DNA from: Equadaptatus sp045642025
GTDB lineage: Bacteria > Synergistota > Synergistia > Synergistales > Synergistaceae
Assembly: GCA_045642025.1 (NCBI GenBank)
Contig: JAZUIB010000061.1
Coordinates: forward strand, 1-12,149
Direction of reading: 5' to 3'
Length of the DNA stretch: 12,149 bases
Both the position numbers and the translations under genes were made by a program. This document shows, piece after piece, positions 1 to 7,551 of this stretch (position 1 is the first letter of the stretch; each line of letters opens with the position of its first letter). A model generated the notes under the pieces. The model did not search any database, was not told where the DNA came from, and saw only the letters and a program-made list of their open reading frames with translations.

Positions 1-309
1 GACAGAGGCAGTCAGTATACCAGCCATGCATACAGATATGCGCTGTCAAAAGAAGGAGTAACACAAAGCTTAAGCGGTACAGGCAAATGCTTTGACAATG
101 CCAAGATGGAGAGCTTTTTCGCTACACTCAAGAAAGAACTGCTCTACCAGATACCGACCACACGGATGACAACAGAAGATGTTAAGAAAGAAATCTTTCG
201 GTACGTATTCATCTACTATAACAAAATACGGATACACACTTCTAATCCGGGAGGCTTAGCACCTATGACTTACAGAAAGTTTATGACAAACCTCTCAAAG
301 GTTGCTTAG
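1..309 (+). CDS. IS3-family transposase (OrfB), C-terminal part
   Basis: This is the C-terminal 102 residues of a DDE transposase; the 5' end lies outside the window. The frame opens with DRGSQYTS, the block holding the second catalytic Asp. The catalytic Glu follows in DNAKMESFF with exactly 35 residues between them, the DD(35)E spacing of the IS3-family integrase core. The tail ELLYQ...YYNKIRIHTSNPGGLAPMTYR is the usual IS3 ending (YN..R.H...G...P..Y). No frameshift or stop is seen in this part, so the visible portion could be functional. In this family OrfB is normally made by -1 frameshifting from orfA, which is not visible here. Confidence 0.93.
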   Translation, partial: DRGSQYTSHAYRYALSKEGVTQSLSGTGKCFDNAKMESFFATLKKELLYQIPTTRMTTEDVKKEIFRYVFIYYNKIRIHTSNPGGLAPMTYRKFMTNLSKVA

Positions 310-357
310 GAGACTTGGGAAGATTTTGGATTTTCAACACTGCACTTTTTTTGGACA
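1..357 (+). mobile_element. IS3-family insertion sequence, right-hand part
   Basis: The window opens inside an IS3-family element. It holds the last third of the transposase gene and about 48 bases beyond its stop. The sequence ending at 357, read on the minus strand, begins TGTCCAAAAAAAGTGCAG. It starts with 5'-TG and resembles IS3-type terminal inverted repeats, so I place the right end at 357. The left end is outside the window, so the inverted repeat and target duplication cannot be confirmed, nor can I tell whether the copy is complete. The element points toward the 3' end of the hydrolase gene and does not interrupt it. Confidence 0.75.
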
Positions 358-423
358 ATTTCATTTCTGCTAACTTTTAATTGCGTATTTTTACGGATTT
401 TCGCCGGAATTTCAACCGCCGTC

Positions 424-465
424 AAAAAACGGCTTGGAGGGTATTAAAATTCTCCCAAGCCGTTT
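424..465 (-). terminator. Rho-independent terminator of the Synerg-CTERM cluster
   Basis: Positions 427-437 and 455-465 form a perfect 11-bp stem (AAACGGCTTGG with its complement) around a 17-base loop that may pair further. On the minus strand the stem runs into a T tract (complement of the A run at 424-429). It lies about 60 bases after the stop of the amide hydrolase gene. The rest of 310-525 is the IS end and AT-rich DNA in which I see no gene. Confidence 0.85.
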
Positions 466-525
466 CGCGTTGTTCTCTGTTTCGTTCGCCGTAGAGATTT
501 TCGCCTACAGCTCGCTGCTTACCTC

Positions 526-2013
526 TTACTTTTTCTTTCTGTAAAACAGTCCGAGAACGCCGAGCAACGCCAGCGCGCCGAAGCCTGCGTTGCAGCCGGA
601 ACTGCTGTCTGAATCTTCTTTCAGCGAGAGACTGTATTCGTTGCTCCACGAGCCTTCTTCCTTGCCGAGCTCCTGCGATTTTATCCACACTTTTCCTGCC
701 GATATATCATAAACACAGGAGTGAACGGTGTGTATCGGCGTAATATTAACACGGTCAGCTGCCTCAGCCAATTTTGGGAAAAGTGTTTCAAGTTCATATT
801 TGTCACAAAGATAGTCCGCATTCTCCGCAGCGGCCTTCAGCGTCAAACCCCACATATCGTCTCCGAACGTAAACTCTGAATAGCCTGGCAGCGCCCATAC
901 AGATTTCTGCAGATTAAGCATTTCACTGTCGCTGGCTGCAAGTTCGTCAAAATTGGTCTTAGGCGTGCTGTAAAGGTGTCCGTAAGATGCCTCGTCAAGC
1001 AGGGCGCGCATGGAGTTTTTGTCGTCCACGGAAGCATAACCGTCCGCAATAATATCATAGCGTCTTGCTCCGTGTCCGTCGCCATGGTAGCCGCCGATGC
1101 TTCCGTCATAGTTGATAATCGTGGAGCGCACTACATGCCCATTCATGTCAAAACTGACAGTATTCTCATCATCAAGCAGCAGGTTGAAGTTTGTCATATA
1201 CGGTTTGTCGGAAATTTCGCGAACAAGCATTTTACTCTTTCTGAATTCCACAATGTACGTGTTCTCCTTGTCGGCAATCATAAGATGATATTCTGCCTGC
1301 GGATTTTCAGCCGTGCCGGATGACCAAATGTTAAACTCTTTCAGTTTTTCAACCGCTTCCTTCGCCGAAGAGCAGAAATCAAGAATATAACGCGGGCAGA
1401 GAGCTACATATATATCCTGTTTAGCCGCCGGATTTGTGCCAATGGTGGCCTCAATGCCGGGGCCGGTCTGTGCCACGTTGATGTTGCAGACAACGCCTTT
1501 TTCGTTAATTCCGTCCATGGTAACGTACGGAAGCAGCATAAGCCACTTTTCCTCAATCTCTTCCGGCATCACTTTTCCGGCAAGAATATCGTCCAGTCTG
1601 CTCTTTGTGCAAAGCGTATTGAGTGACGCTATTCCTAACACTCTGCCAAGCATACCGCCGTCAAGCGACACTGAAGCGTAACGCCCATTTCCTGCCGGCG
1701 TACGGACGATAATGTTTGCGTACTGATCGAAGATAAGGTCAAAATTGCGTCCGTAAAGATTTCCCTTGCGCACAGACGAACACGACGCCGGCAAAGGCTG
1801 TCCGCTGCCGCCGAACAACTGTTTGCAGATTTCGTTCACCATTACATAACCTTCGTCCGTAGTCGGCTGATATTTTGCCTCATACAGATAATCGCCCATA
1901 CCCTTGATCATTTTCATCGAATCGTACGGCATTTCGGCGGCAAAAGCCGAACATGCCAAAACAACTGACAAAAGTATTGCAAATACTGAAACCAACATTA
2001 CGTGTTTTCTCAT
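526..2013 (-). CDS. Surface-sorted linear amide C-N hydrolase (choloylglycine hydrolase-like, Ntn type)
   Basis: Predicted secreted 495-residue Ntn hydrolase of the choloylglycine hydrolase/penicillin acylase group, cleaving a linear amide such as an N-acyl amino acid, bile-salt-like conjugate or beta-lactam side chain. The substrate cannot be read from sequence. Residues 1-26 are an export signal. A pro-segment follows to about residue 77, then the probable nucleophile Cys78 in ASCSSVRKGN. LYGRNFD (Arg89, Asp92) matches the C2/R18/D21 constellation of bile salt hydrolases. DGINEKG (167-173), MTNFN (Asn275) and ARRYD (Arg319/320) sit where the family has further conserved active-site residues. 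The C-terminus (SSSGCNAGFGA, hydrophobic stretch, RKKK) is a Synerg-CTERM sorting tail, so the enzyme is probably held at the envelope. An AAGGAG site lies 8 bases before the ATG. It is the last gene of the cluster, 100 bases after its neighbour. A lipoprotein reading of VLAC21 is possible but less likely. Confidence 0.85.
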   Translation of the reverse strand: MRKHVMLVSVFAILLSVVLACSAFAAEMPYDSMKMIKGMGDYLYEAKYQPTTDEGYVMVNEICKQLFGGSGQPLPASCSSVRKGNLYGRNFDLIFDQYANIIVRTPAGNGRYASVSLDGGMLGRVLGIASLNTLCTKSRLDDILAGKVMPEEIEEKWLMLLPYVTMDGINEKGVVCNINVAQTGPGIEATIGTNPAAKQDIYVALCPRYILDFCSSAKEAVEKLKEFNIWSSGTAENPQAEYHLMIADKENTYIVEFRKSKMLVREISDKPYMTNFNLLLDDENTVSFDMNGHVVRSTIINYDGSIGGYHGDGHGARRYDIIADGYASVDDKNSMRALLDEASYGHLYSTPKTNFDELAASDSEMLNLQKSVWALPGYSEFTFGDDMWGLTLKAAAENADYLCDKYELETLFPKLAEAADRVNITPIHTVHSCVYDISAGKVWIKSQELGKEEGSWSNEYSLSLKEDSDSSSGCNAGFGALALLGVLGLFYRKKK

Positions 2014-2113
2014 TACTGCTACTCCTTAAAGTTTGTTTTTAGCGTGAAAATGTTTTAGGCTATAGTTTAAGCCTTGCAGCTTACTTACTACATACCGCGT
2101 TCATTTTCATTTT

Positions 2114-3412
2114 TCATTCTTCATTGCGCTTGCGCAGCGCGAGCCCCGCGAGCGCCAAGAGCGCGACCGCGCCGAACCCTGCATTGCAGCCGTCTGACGA
2201 GGATTTTTTTGTCGCTATGTCAAATTCTTCGCTCAGTTCCGAAGCATAGTCTGTTTGTTCGCTGCCGTTTGCCTGTTCGGTAAAAAATCTTATTTTATAT
2301 CTGCTTTCTATTCCGCCCAGAGGTATTTCGGCTGTGCCTTCACTTTTTTTCGCCGCGTCCGCAACTTTCGCGTAGTTAATCAGTTCTCCGTCTTCGCTGT
2401 AAAGCAGCGCAGAGAGATACATATTCGCGCCTGTTTGCACGCCGCTGTACGTTACCGAAAATTTGTTGCCTTTAATTTCAACGTTTGTTATATCCGGCGC
2501 GGGAATAGTTTCGTCTTTCAGCGTCAGCTTCCAGCCGTCCGCGCCGTCGTAGTCTGCCAAGCCAAACGCGCCGTTGCAGGCGGCGGCTTCCTTGCCGCCA
2601 ACAGCTGCGGACAAAAACAAAACCGATTCCTGATTCAGATTTACAGCCGGACGGACGCCGGTGTTGACGCTGTCAACGTCGTAGAAATCGTAAACCGCGC
2701 CTTTTTTATGGATGCCGTACACAAGGGAGGTGCCGCTGCCCGGCGACCGAAGCCACCAAAAAACATTATCCCTGTCATACGCCGGCGCTGTGTTGCCGTA
2801 CATCTTTACGTTCTGTGCCATTGCTGTCGCAGACGCTGTTCTGGTGTCGCTCTTTGTCCCTATCGGCTGATCTTCAAAGCCGTAGGCTGTGTTGTTAACT
2901 TCTTCATCGCTCAAGACAAAGATTTTGTCCGTGCTTGTTATGTCATAGTTAGGATATCTTTTTCTTCCTCCCGCAGTATGCGTTGTCTCCGCTATCACTG
3001 CGTATTCTTTATCGCTGAATGCGTCTTTCGCAAAACCATTGTCTATTCTGTTGTTCAGCGTTTTGCGAATTTTTGAATATTCCCATTTATTGCCGAATGA
3101 CCAGCTGTTGAAAGCGCCTCCGTACAGCGCTTTATCGGACAGGAGAAGAGTCTTGCCGCCAGCATTTGACAACACGCGCCATTTTATGCCTTCTTTGTTG
3201 TAATTGTCCAAAACTGTCCGGTCGCCGCTGCCTTTGTAACTCTGCCAGTAATTGCCGAAATAGACAGTTGATTTTTCACCTACTGCCATTTCTCCGTTAC
3301 CGCCCGCTATGTCCGTTATGTTCGCAAGTCCCGATGCAAGTGCCGGCGTTGCCGAAACTAAAACGAACGATACAAGCATTAGAACTGCGTAAAGTTTTTT
3401 GAGATTTTTCAT
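2114..3412 (-). CDS. DUF6273-type secreted protein with Synerg-CTERM tail
   Basis: A 432-residue exported surface protein of unknown function. Residues 1-27 form a signal peptide (cleavage likely after ALA). Residues about 49-260 match the DUF6273 pattern: YFGNYWQ, IKWRVLS, LLLSDKAL, KWEYSKIRKTLN, TDKIFVLSDEEV, then FWWLRSPGSG and GVRPAVNL. The W-W-L-R-S-P and RPA-N-L signatures recall C-type-lectin or formylglycine-enzyme-like folds, which is my inference. Residues 300-400 form a beta-rich linker domain. The end is KSSSDGCNAGFGA (GCNAG at 408-412), a hydrophobic stretch and RKRNEE, a Synerg-CTERM sorting signal. AGAGG lies 8 bases before the ATG. The gene starts 31 bases after the stop of the upstream paralogue, so they are probably co-transcribed. 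A role in surface binding or adhesion is plausible but unproven. Confidence 0.82.
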   Translation of the reverse strand: MKNLKKLYAVLMLVSFVLVSATPALASGLANITDIAGGNGEMAVGEKSTVYFGNYWQSYKGSGDRTVLDNYNKEGIKWRVLSNAGGKTLLLSDKALYGGAFNSWSFGNKWEYSKIRKTLNNRIDNGFAKDAFSDKEYAVIAETTHTAGGRKRYPNYDITSTDKIFVLSDEEVNNTAYGFEDQPIGTKSDTRTASATAMAQNVKMYGNTAPAYDRDNVFWWLRSPGSGTSLVYGIHKKGAVYDFYDVDSVNTGVRPAVNLNQESVLFLSAAVGGKEAAACNGAFGLADYDGADGWKLTLKDETIPAPDITNVEIKGNKFSVTYSGVQTGANMYLSALLYSEDGELINYAKVADAAKKSEGTAEIPLGGIESRYKIRFFTEQANGSEQTDYASELSEEFDIATKKSSSDGCNAGFGAVALLALAGLALRKRNEE

Positions 3413-3443
3413 TCTGTCTGCCTCTGCTCTGAAAATTTACCGC

Positions 3444-4952
3444 TTATTTTTCTTTTCTGTAAAACAGTCCGAAAACGCCGAGCAGCGCCAGTGCGCCGAA
3501 CCCTGCGTTGCAGCCGTCGGACGATGAGGATTTTGTTTCTTCCTCACCTAAGTTCCAGTTATAATCCACGTGAGGCGCAGGAACAGGCGTTTCGCTGCCG
3601 CCCGTGCAGGAATAGCCGCTTGCAAGCTGCACAGTTTTTTCGCCGTCTTTCACCGCTAACGTTTCGTCTCTGTAGTTGATTACCGTGCCGCCGGTTTCAA
3701 CAGAAATTTCGGTTTTCAGCGGCAGCGTAAAATACGGACGTTCAAGCGTCAGCACCGAGCCTTCGGCTGCCGTTATTTTTCCGCCCTCGTCAAGATCGCC
3801 TTTGTCGGGATTGTAGTTAATTTCCGTAAGCGTCACTCTGCCCTTGCAGACAAGTTCATTGCCTGCCAAAATTTTCGTTATGCCGGTTATTTTCGCGCCT
3901 TGTCCGCCCAAGCCGGTCAGGATGTCTTTATCTCCTGAAACCGTTATGTTCTGTTTGTAGCTTTTCTTGTCTTCAAGCGACAGGTTAAAGCCCCACATAA
4001 GCAGTATATTGCCCGCTTTGACAGTGTTGTCAAGCGTAAGGGCGGTAAGATTTCCGTTTTCGTATTTTGTGTCTTTTAACACGAGCGCAGCAGCGCTCAG
4101 GCGGTCGTATCTGCCGCCGATTATTTCTTTGTGCAGGTATATATTCCTGTTTTCCGCATTGTATCCGTCAAAGTTGAGGCTAATGCCGTTTTCGTTCTTT
4201 TTCACCACAGCGTAGCCTGTCGCCGAGGCGCTGTCGCTTCCGGCAAGGGCAACAATTCTGTCCGTATCGCGGCACGGGAAAAATGAATTGCCGCCTGCGT
4301 TGAATCTGCAAAGGTCGTTTTCCGTGCCGTCAGACGGCGCGGAAAGCGTGTCGTCCTTGTAGGTGATTTTGTATTCTCCCACGTTTTCCGTTGCCGTCTG
4401 CATAACGCCCTCTGCGCCCGATTTGGCGCCTCCTTTAACTGCGCTGAGGAAAAATATGCTGTCCGTATTCTTCAAATTCAGAGCAGGGCGTATGTCACGG
4501 AAACCTACATTGGAATCACTTATATCTCCCTCATCGTCCACAAAATATCTTACGGTTCTCCATCTCCTTGTGGCAAGCCACCAATCTTCCCCTAAACGTC
4601 TGGCAGATTTAGACAAGGATTCTGCCTCTTGCAAACTCAGCAGGGAGCAGCCTCCGTTTATTTTGTTTTCCATCGCGTCTGATATAGTTGAGGCATAAGC
4701 TTTGACTTTTCCGTCAACGTAGAATCTTTCGCTTTCAGTGCTGTCGAAACTTTCATATCTAAGCAGCTTGGTGTCCGAAAATTTTGCCCATTTGTCGCCG
4801 TTGTACAATACTGTCGTGCTGCTTTTCCCGTTAACGCGCGGCATTAGGCTCAATGTTTTAAAAACTTCCGCTGCCGAGACGGGCGAGACGAAGGCAAATA
4901 CAATACCGATGAGAATCAGGACTGAAAATAGTTTTTTGAGATTGCTTCGCAT
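3444..4952 (-). CDS. Synerg-CTERM surface protein with reduced DUF6273-like module
   Basis: A 502-residue exported protein of unknown function and first gene of the cluster. I choose the ATG at 4952, not the GTG at 4961. The GTG lies inside the GGAGG site, the ATG sits 8 bases after it, and the resulting N-terminus MRSNLKKLF mirrors the paralogue's MKNLKKLY. Signal peptide 1-27. Residues about 100-175 form a short version of the neighbour's module: LLSLQEAE, DWWLATRRW, FRDIRPALNL, then SIFFLSAVKGG. The N-terminal half of DUF6273 seems missing. After YKITYKDDTLSAP the remainder (about 210-460) is a long beta-strand-rich region of repeated short strands and turns, of the kind seen in extracellular beta-helix or adhesin-like proteins. 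The tail SSSSDGCNAGFGALALLGVFGLF...RKEK is the Synerg-CTERM signal. Confidence 0.8.
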   Translation of the reverse strand: MRSNLKKLFSVLILIGIVFAFVSPVSAAEVFKTLSLMPRVNGKSSTTVLYNGDKWAKFSDTKLLRYESFDSTESERFYVDGKVKAYASTISDAMENKINGGCSLLSLQEAESLSKSARRLGEDWWLATRRWRTVRYFVDDEGDISDSNVGFRDIRPALNLKNTDSIFFLSAVKGGAKSGAEGVMQTATENVGEYKITYKDDTLSAPSDGTENDLCRFNAGGNSFFPCRDTDRIVALAGSDSASATGYAVVKKNENGISLNFDGYNAENRNIYLHKEIIGGRYDRLSAAALVLKDTKYENGNLTALTLDNTVKAGNILLMWGFNLSLEDKKSYKQNITVSGDKDILTGLGGQGAKITGITKILAGNELVCKGRVTLTEINYNPDKGDLDEGGKITAAEGSVLTLERPYFTLPLKTEISVETGGTVINYRDETLAVKDGEKTVQLASGYSCTGGSETPVPAPHVDYNWNLGEEETKSSSSDGCNAGFGALALLGVFGLFYRKEK

Positions 4953-4960
4953 GATATGCA

Positions 4961-4965
4961 CCTCC
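4961..4965 (-). promoter_or_regulatory. Ribosome binding site deciding the start at 4952
   Basis: GGAGG on the minus strand, 8 bases before ATG 4952-4950. The in-frame GTG at 4961-4959 overlaps this site and so is not a workable start. Confidence 0.8.
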
Positions 4966-4980
4966 GAAATTTATTAAGAA

Positions 4981-5060
4981 ACAATTACTGTAAAAACCAA
5001 TTACGATAAGAAACAATTACCACAAAAGACAATTACCCAAAAAAGCAATTTTCTGAAAAT
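4981..5060. repeat. Five-unit 16-bp tandem repeat upstream of the DUF6273 cluster
   Basis: Five units begin at 4981, 4997, 5013, 5029 and 5045, each exactly 16 bases apart. They are acaattactgtaaaaa, ccaattacgataagaa, acaattaccacaaaag, acaattacccaaaaaa and gcaattttctgaaaat. A degenerate sixth unit (cgaaatttattaagaa, 4965-4980) may continue to the ribosome binding site. The core is RCAATTAC followed by an A-rich half; on the minus strand it reads T-rich then GTAATTGT. The unit is not a multiple of three and lies in the leader or promoter of the minus-strand cluster, so it is noncoding. Its role is unknown: a regulator-binding array, or a variable-number repeat tuning expression. Confidence 0.85.
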
Positions 5061-5374
5061 CCCCGCCGTCTTTCTGCCTGTGCCCTGTATGGGTACGGAC
5101 TCAGTCTCCCCAACCTGTACTGTCGCTGCACTCCGTACTCAGGCGGAAATTGCCCGATAAAACATTTGCCTCACTGCGTTCGGCACAGGCGGGCAATTCA
5201 CCCACCGCTTTTGTCATATCGCAATGCTTCCATGCGGTATCCCGTGTCGTCGGTTTTTCTTTTCAATGACGGGCTTCGCCCGCGAAGCCGCCATGTTCCG
5301 TGTCAAGCATGGAACGACGGGGAGAGAAAAGCCGCCGTATTCCGAGAAAAACTTTTCACCGTAATGTGACAGCG
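5061..5374. other. Noncoding region rich in inverted repeats
   Basis: This stretch separates the lipoprotein operon from the Synerg-CTERM cluster. I find no gene with a ribosome site here. It is denser in G and C than the adjacent repeat array and holds several pairings: gtacgga 5093-5099 with tccgtac 5132-5138; a perfect 9-bp pair at 5148-5156 and 5190-5198; gcctgtgcc 5076-5084 with ggcacaggc 5182-5190, which excludes full formation of the previous helix; and a tight hairpin ggcttcg/cgaagcc at 5272-5289. It could be a structured RNA, a dispersed intergenic repeat, or the 3' untranslated region of the lipoprotein operon. I see no clear U-tailed terminator. Confidence 0.55.
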
Positions 5375-7528
5375 TTATCTTGCCTTGCCCGCGGACTGAA
5401 CGACCTCGACAGTGGAGTAATTTGTTCCTGCCCGGACAGTTACTTTGGCGGTACGCTGTGTCGTGCTGTCATTTGCGTCAACCGTCAGGTTCAGGAGCTT
5501 GAGATCCTTCGGCTGAGGACCTTTCACCTGCGGTCTGCACCACGGCTGATTGCTCGTTACGGTCCAGTCCTCGTTTGAGAATATCTGCACCGCGACTCCG
5601 TCCGTCTTTTCCTTGCTGTCGGTTGAGATTGTCGTGTAATCCTGCGTATTAGAACCCTTGAGACCGTCAGCTTTCGGATTTTGCGCGACAAGCCTCGGAG
5701 GAATCGGCAGCATAGCCTTTACGTCAGACGTCCATGTGAATCCTACATGATTTCCGGAGCCTCCCGCGCTGCAGCGCGTGCCTGCCGTAGTGTAGGCGCT
5801 GCGTACGGTAAAGCTTCTCTGTTCCGGCGTAAGAGCGCGCAGTTTTTTGCTGTCAAAACTCCACTGCCAGTCTGAAACAGACTTAAAGGCAGATCTGGAA
5901 ACCGCGCTTGCGTCCGTCAGTTTTCCGTCACGCCAGCAGCGCGAACGGGTCAGTTTGCGATCAGGGTCGGTAAAATCGTAGAATTCGTAACGGATTGACG
6001 GTGCAACGTACGTATCTCCGACTGTCTGCATACTTGCAGTAAGGTAACAGTCAAGCACATCTCTCTTTTCCTGATGGGTTTTGCTGAAGCCGCCCGATAT
6101 TCCGATAACGCCCGTCGTATCGGCTGGTGACTTCTGCACTTTCTCCCATTTCGGCTGAACGCCAACGTTGCCGCTTATGCTCCACGATGAGGTTTCCGTA
6201 ATCTCTCTTTTCTCTTTCGTGCTTTCGTCAGGCTTATGTTTGTGCATTATAAGCCCTGCATTGACAAGTTCGTTTGTCGGTACGGCGGTTGTAGAAAATT
6301 CCTTTATGTAGTTTGTCCACCATGTAGAGGCATATTTGTTCCACGCGCGGTAAATGCCGATGTCGTCTTTCGGCAGACTCAAATTGTAGTAATTCTGTTC
6401 CGGATAGCCGTGATAGACGTAACTTCCGAAATACCAAAAGAAATTTATGTCCTTCGGATTGTTTCCGTAGAAAAGTTTTTCTGTTCCATCAATGGGCCAG
6501 TCCCACCAGCCTGTAAGCCATCCGTCAAATTTCTTGCGCATATTCCTACAAGGAGAAAGGCTCGTATAACTGCGTATCTTGGCAGTTGACGGGTCGGTTC
6601 TAGAGGTATATTTGACGTAATAATAATCCTTGTCCTGTTCAAAGCTGTGGATTGCGTAAATCGCCACATGATGCTCTACAGGCGCCCACAGAACCTGGAC
6701 GGTATTAAATGCGTTTGAATTGATGTTATCCGACATATTGCCGTTTCTGTTAAACAACTTTTGATAGACAGTTGTGGCGTTAAAATATTTCTTCAATTCA
6801 GCCTCATCGTCAGAACTCTTTCCTGTAACGGCTTTGACGGCTTCTGCTCCGCCCTTGTCGGCAAAATCGGTCGCCTCTTCTATTCCTTCATTTATCCAAT
6901 CAACAAGCTCTCCGGCATGATAATCCAGCACCAGCTGTTTTTTCTCTTCGGCGGAAAGTTCGTGTTTATGTTCTTCAGTTAAAGCGTGCGGCGGTTCGTC
7001 GTCTTCAGGGTCTTTCGTGTCGTCAATTTCGTTGTACGTTTGTTCTGTATCAAATTTTGTTTCGTAATCCTTGCCGATAAGGTAAATGTGCGTGTGTCCG
7101 CCGTGCGTTGAAACAGCGGTGAAATATATGCCATCGTCCGCGCCGTAAACGTCAAGCGGCGTGCCGAGCATTTCGCCGAACTGCGCAAGCTGTTCCTTTG
7201 AAGCTTCTTCAAAAGCAACGACAGAGCCGGAAGCCAGAGCGTTTCCGAGGTATTCAAGCTGCGTTTCGTCAATGGCGGCTCCTTCACCTACGACAATAAG
7301 CTTTGTCGGCGATGAGTCAAGGCTCAGCGTTTCAAACACGACGCCTTCTTCTTTCAGTTCCTTTTCAAAAATCTCGTCCATTTCGCCGCTCAAAACTCCT
7401 GCCGAAATTGTTTTTGACGGGGACGAGGACGAGGAACCGTCGCAGCCTCCGGCAAATATCACTGCCGAAAACAGCGCAATAACCGCGAAGAACGCTAAAA
7501 ACTTTGATTTTGTGACTGATTTGAACAT
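5375..7528 (-). CDS. Large lipoprotein with C-terminal BACON-like domain
   Basis: A 717-residue putative lipoprotein of unknown function. The lipobox FAGGC places the lipidated residue at Cys29, followed by Asp30 and a Ser-rich linker. Residues about 40-160 form an alpha/beta N-terminal region with a His cluster (THGGHTH). An acidic, His-containing linker spans 162-197. Residues about 245-420 are rich in Trp and Tyr (WWDWP, FFWYFGSY). Residues 444-510 contain two Gly/Ser-rich amphipathic strands around SWSISGNVGV and GVIGISGGFSKTH, recalling the stem strands of leukocidin-type beta-barrel toxins. This is only a resemblance. Residues about 640-713 match a BACON-type Ig-like domain (SNEDWTVTSNQPWCR ... 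RTAKVTVRAG ... VEVVQSAG), often involved in carbohydrate or mucin contact. AGGAGG lies 7 bases before the ATG. The gene begins 23 bases after the esterase stop, so the two form an operon, and their signal peptides are nearly the same. Confidence 0.75.
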   Translation of the reverse strand: MFKSVTKSKFLAFFAVIALFSAVIFAGGCDGSSSSSPSKTISAGVLSGEMDEIFEKELKEEGVVFETLSLDSSPTKLIVVGEGAAIDETQLEYLGNALASGSVVAFEEASKEQLAQFGEMLGTPLDVYGADDGIYFTAVSTHGGHTHIYLIGKDYETKFDTEQTYNEIDDTKDPEDDEPPHALTEEHKHELSAEEKKQLVLDYHAGELVDWINEGIEEATDFADKGGAEAVKAVTGKSSDDEAELKKYFNATTVYQKLFNRNGNMSDNINSNAFNTVQVLWAPVEHHVAIYAIHSFEQDKDYYYVKYTSRTDPSTAKIRSYTSLSPCRNMRKKFDGWLTGWWDWPIDGTEKLFYGNNPKDINFFWYFGSYVYHGYPEQNYYNLSLPKDDIGIYRAWNKYASTWWTNYIKEFSTTAVPTNELVNAGLIMHKHKPDESTKEKREITETSSWSISGNVGVQPKWEKVQKSPADTTGVIGISGGFSKTHQEKRDVLDCYLTASMQTVGDTYVAPSIRYEFYDFTDPDRKLTRSRCWRDGKLTDASAVSRSAFKSVSDWQWSFDSKKLRALTPEQRSFTVRSAYTTAGTRCSAGGSGNHVGFTWTSDVKAMLPIPPRLVAQNPKADGLKGSNTQDYTTISTDSKEKTDGVAVQIFSNEDWTVTSNQPWCRPQVKGPQPKDLKLLNLTVDANDSTTQRTAKVTVRAGTNYSTVEVVQSAGKAR

Positions 7529-7551
7529 AGCAAAACCTCCTTGAAATAATA

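Noticed and set aside
2014..2113. Terminator between the DUF6273 gene and the amide hydrolase gene
   Set aside because: Only a 5-bp stem (aggct/agcct) with an 8-base loop and no T tract is present. I cannot support a terminator, so the three genes may form one transcript.
2255..3076. 273-codon plus-strand open frame opposite the DUF6273 gene
   Set aside because: It has no ribosome site and reads as low-complexity antisense of a well-supported gene with signal peptide, domain and sorting tail.
4953..4961. GTG start for the first Synerg-CTERM gene
   Set aside because: The GTG overlaps the GGAGG site; the ATG at 4952 has proper spacing and gives an N-terminus like its paralogue.
4981..5060. 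CRISPR-like array
   Set aside because: The 16-base units abut with no spacers, show no palindromic repeat, and no cas genes are present.
5166..5578. Plus-strand open frames (5166-5369, 5300-5578) over the inverted-repeat region
   Set aside because: There is no ribosome site or recognisable protein feature, and they overlap the 3' end of the BACON-like lipoprotein. They look like translations of noncoding repeat DNA.
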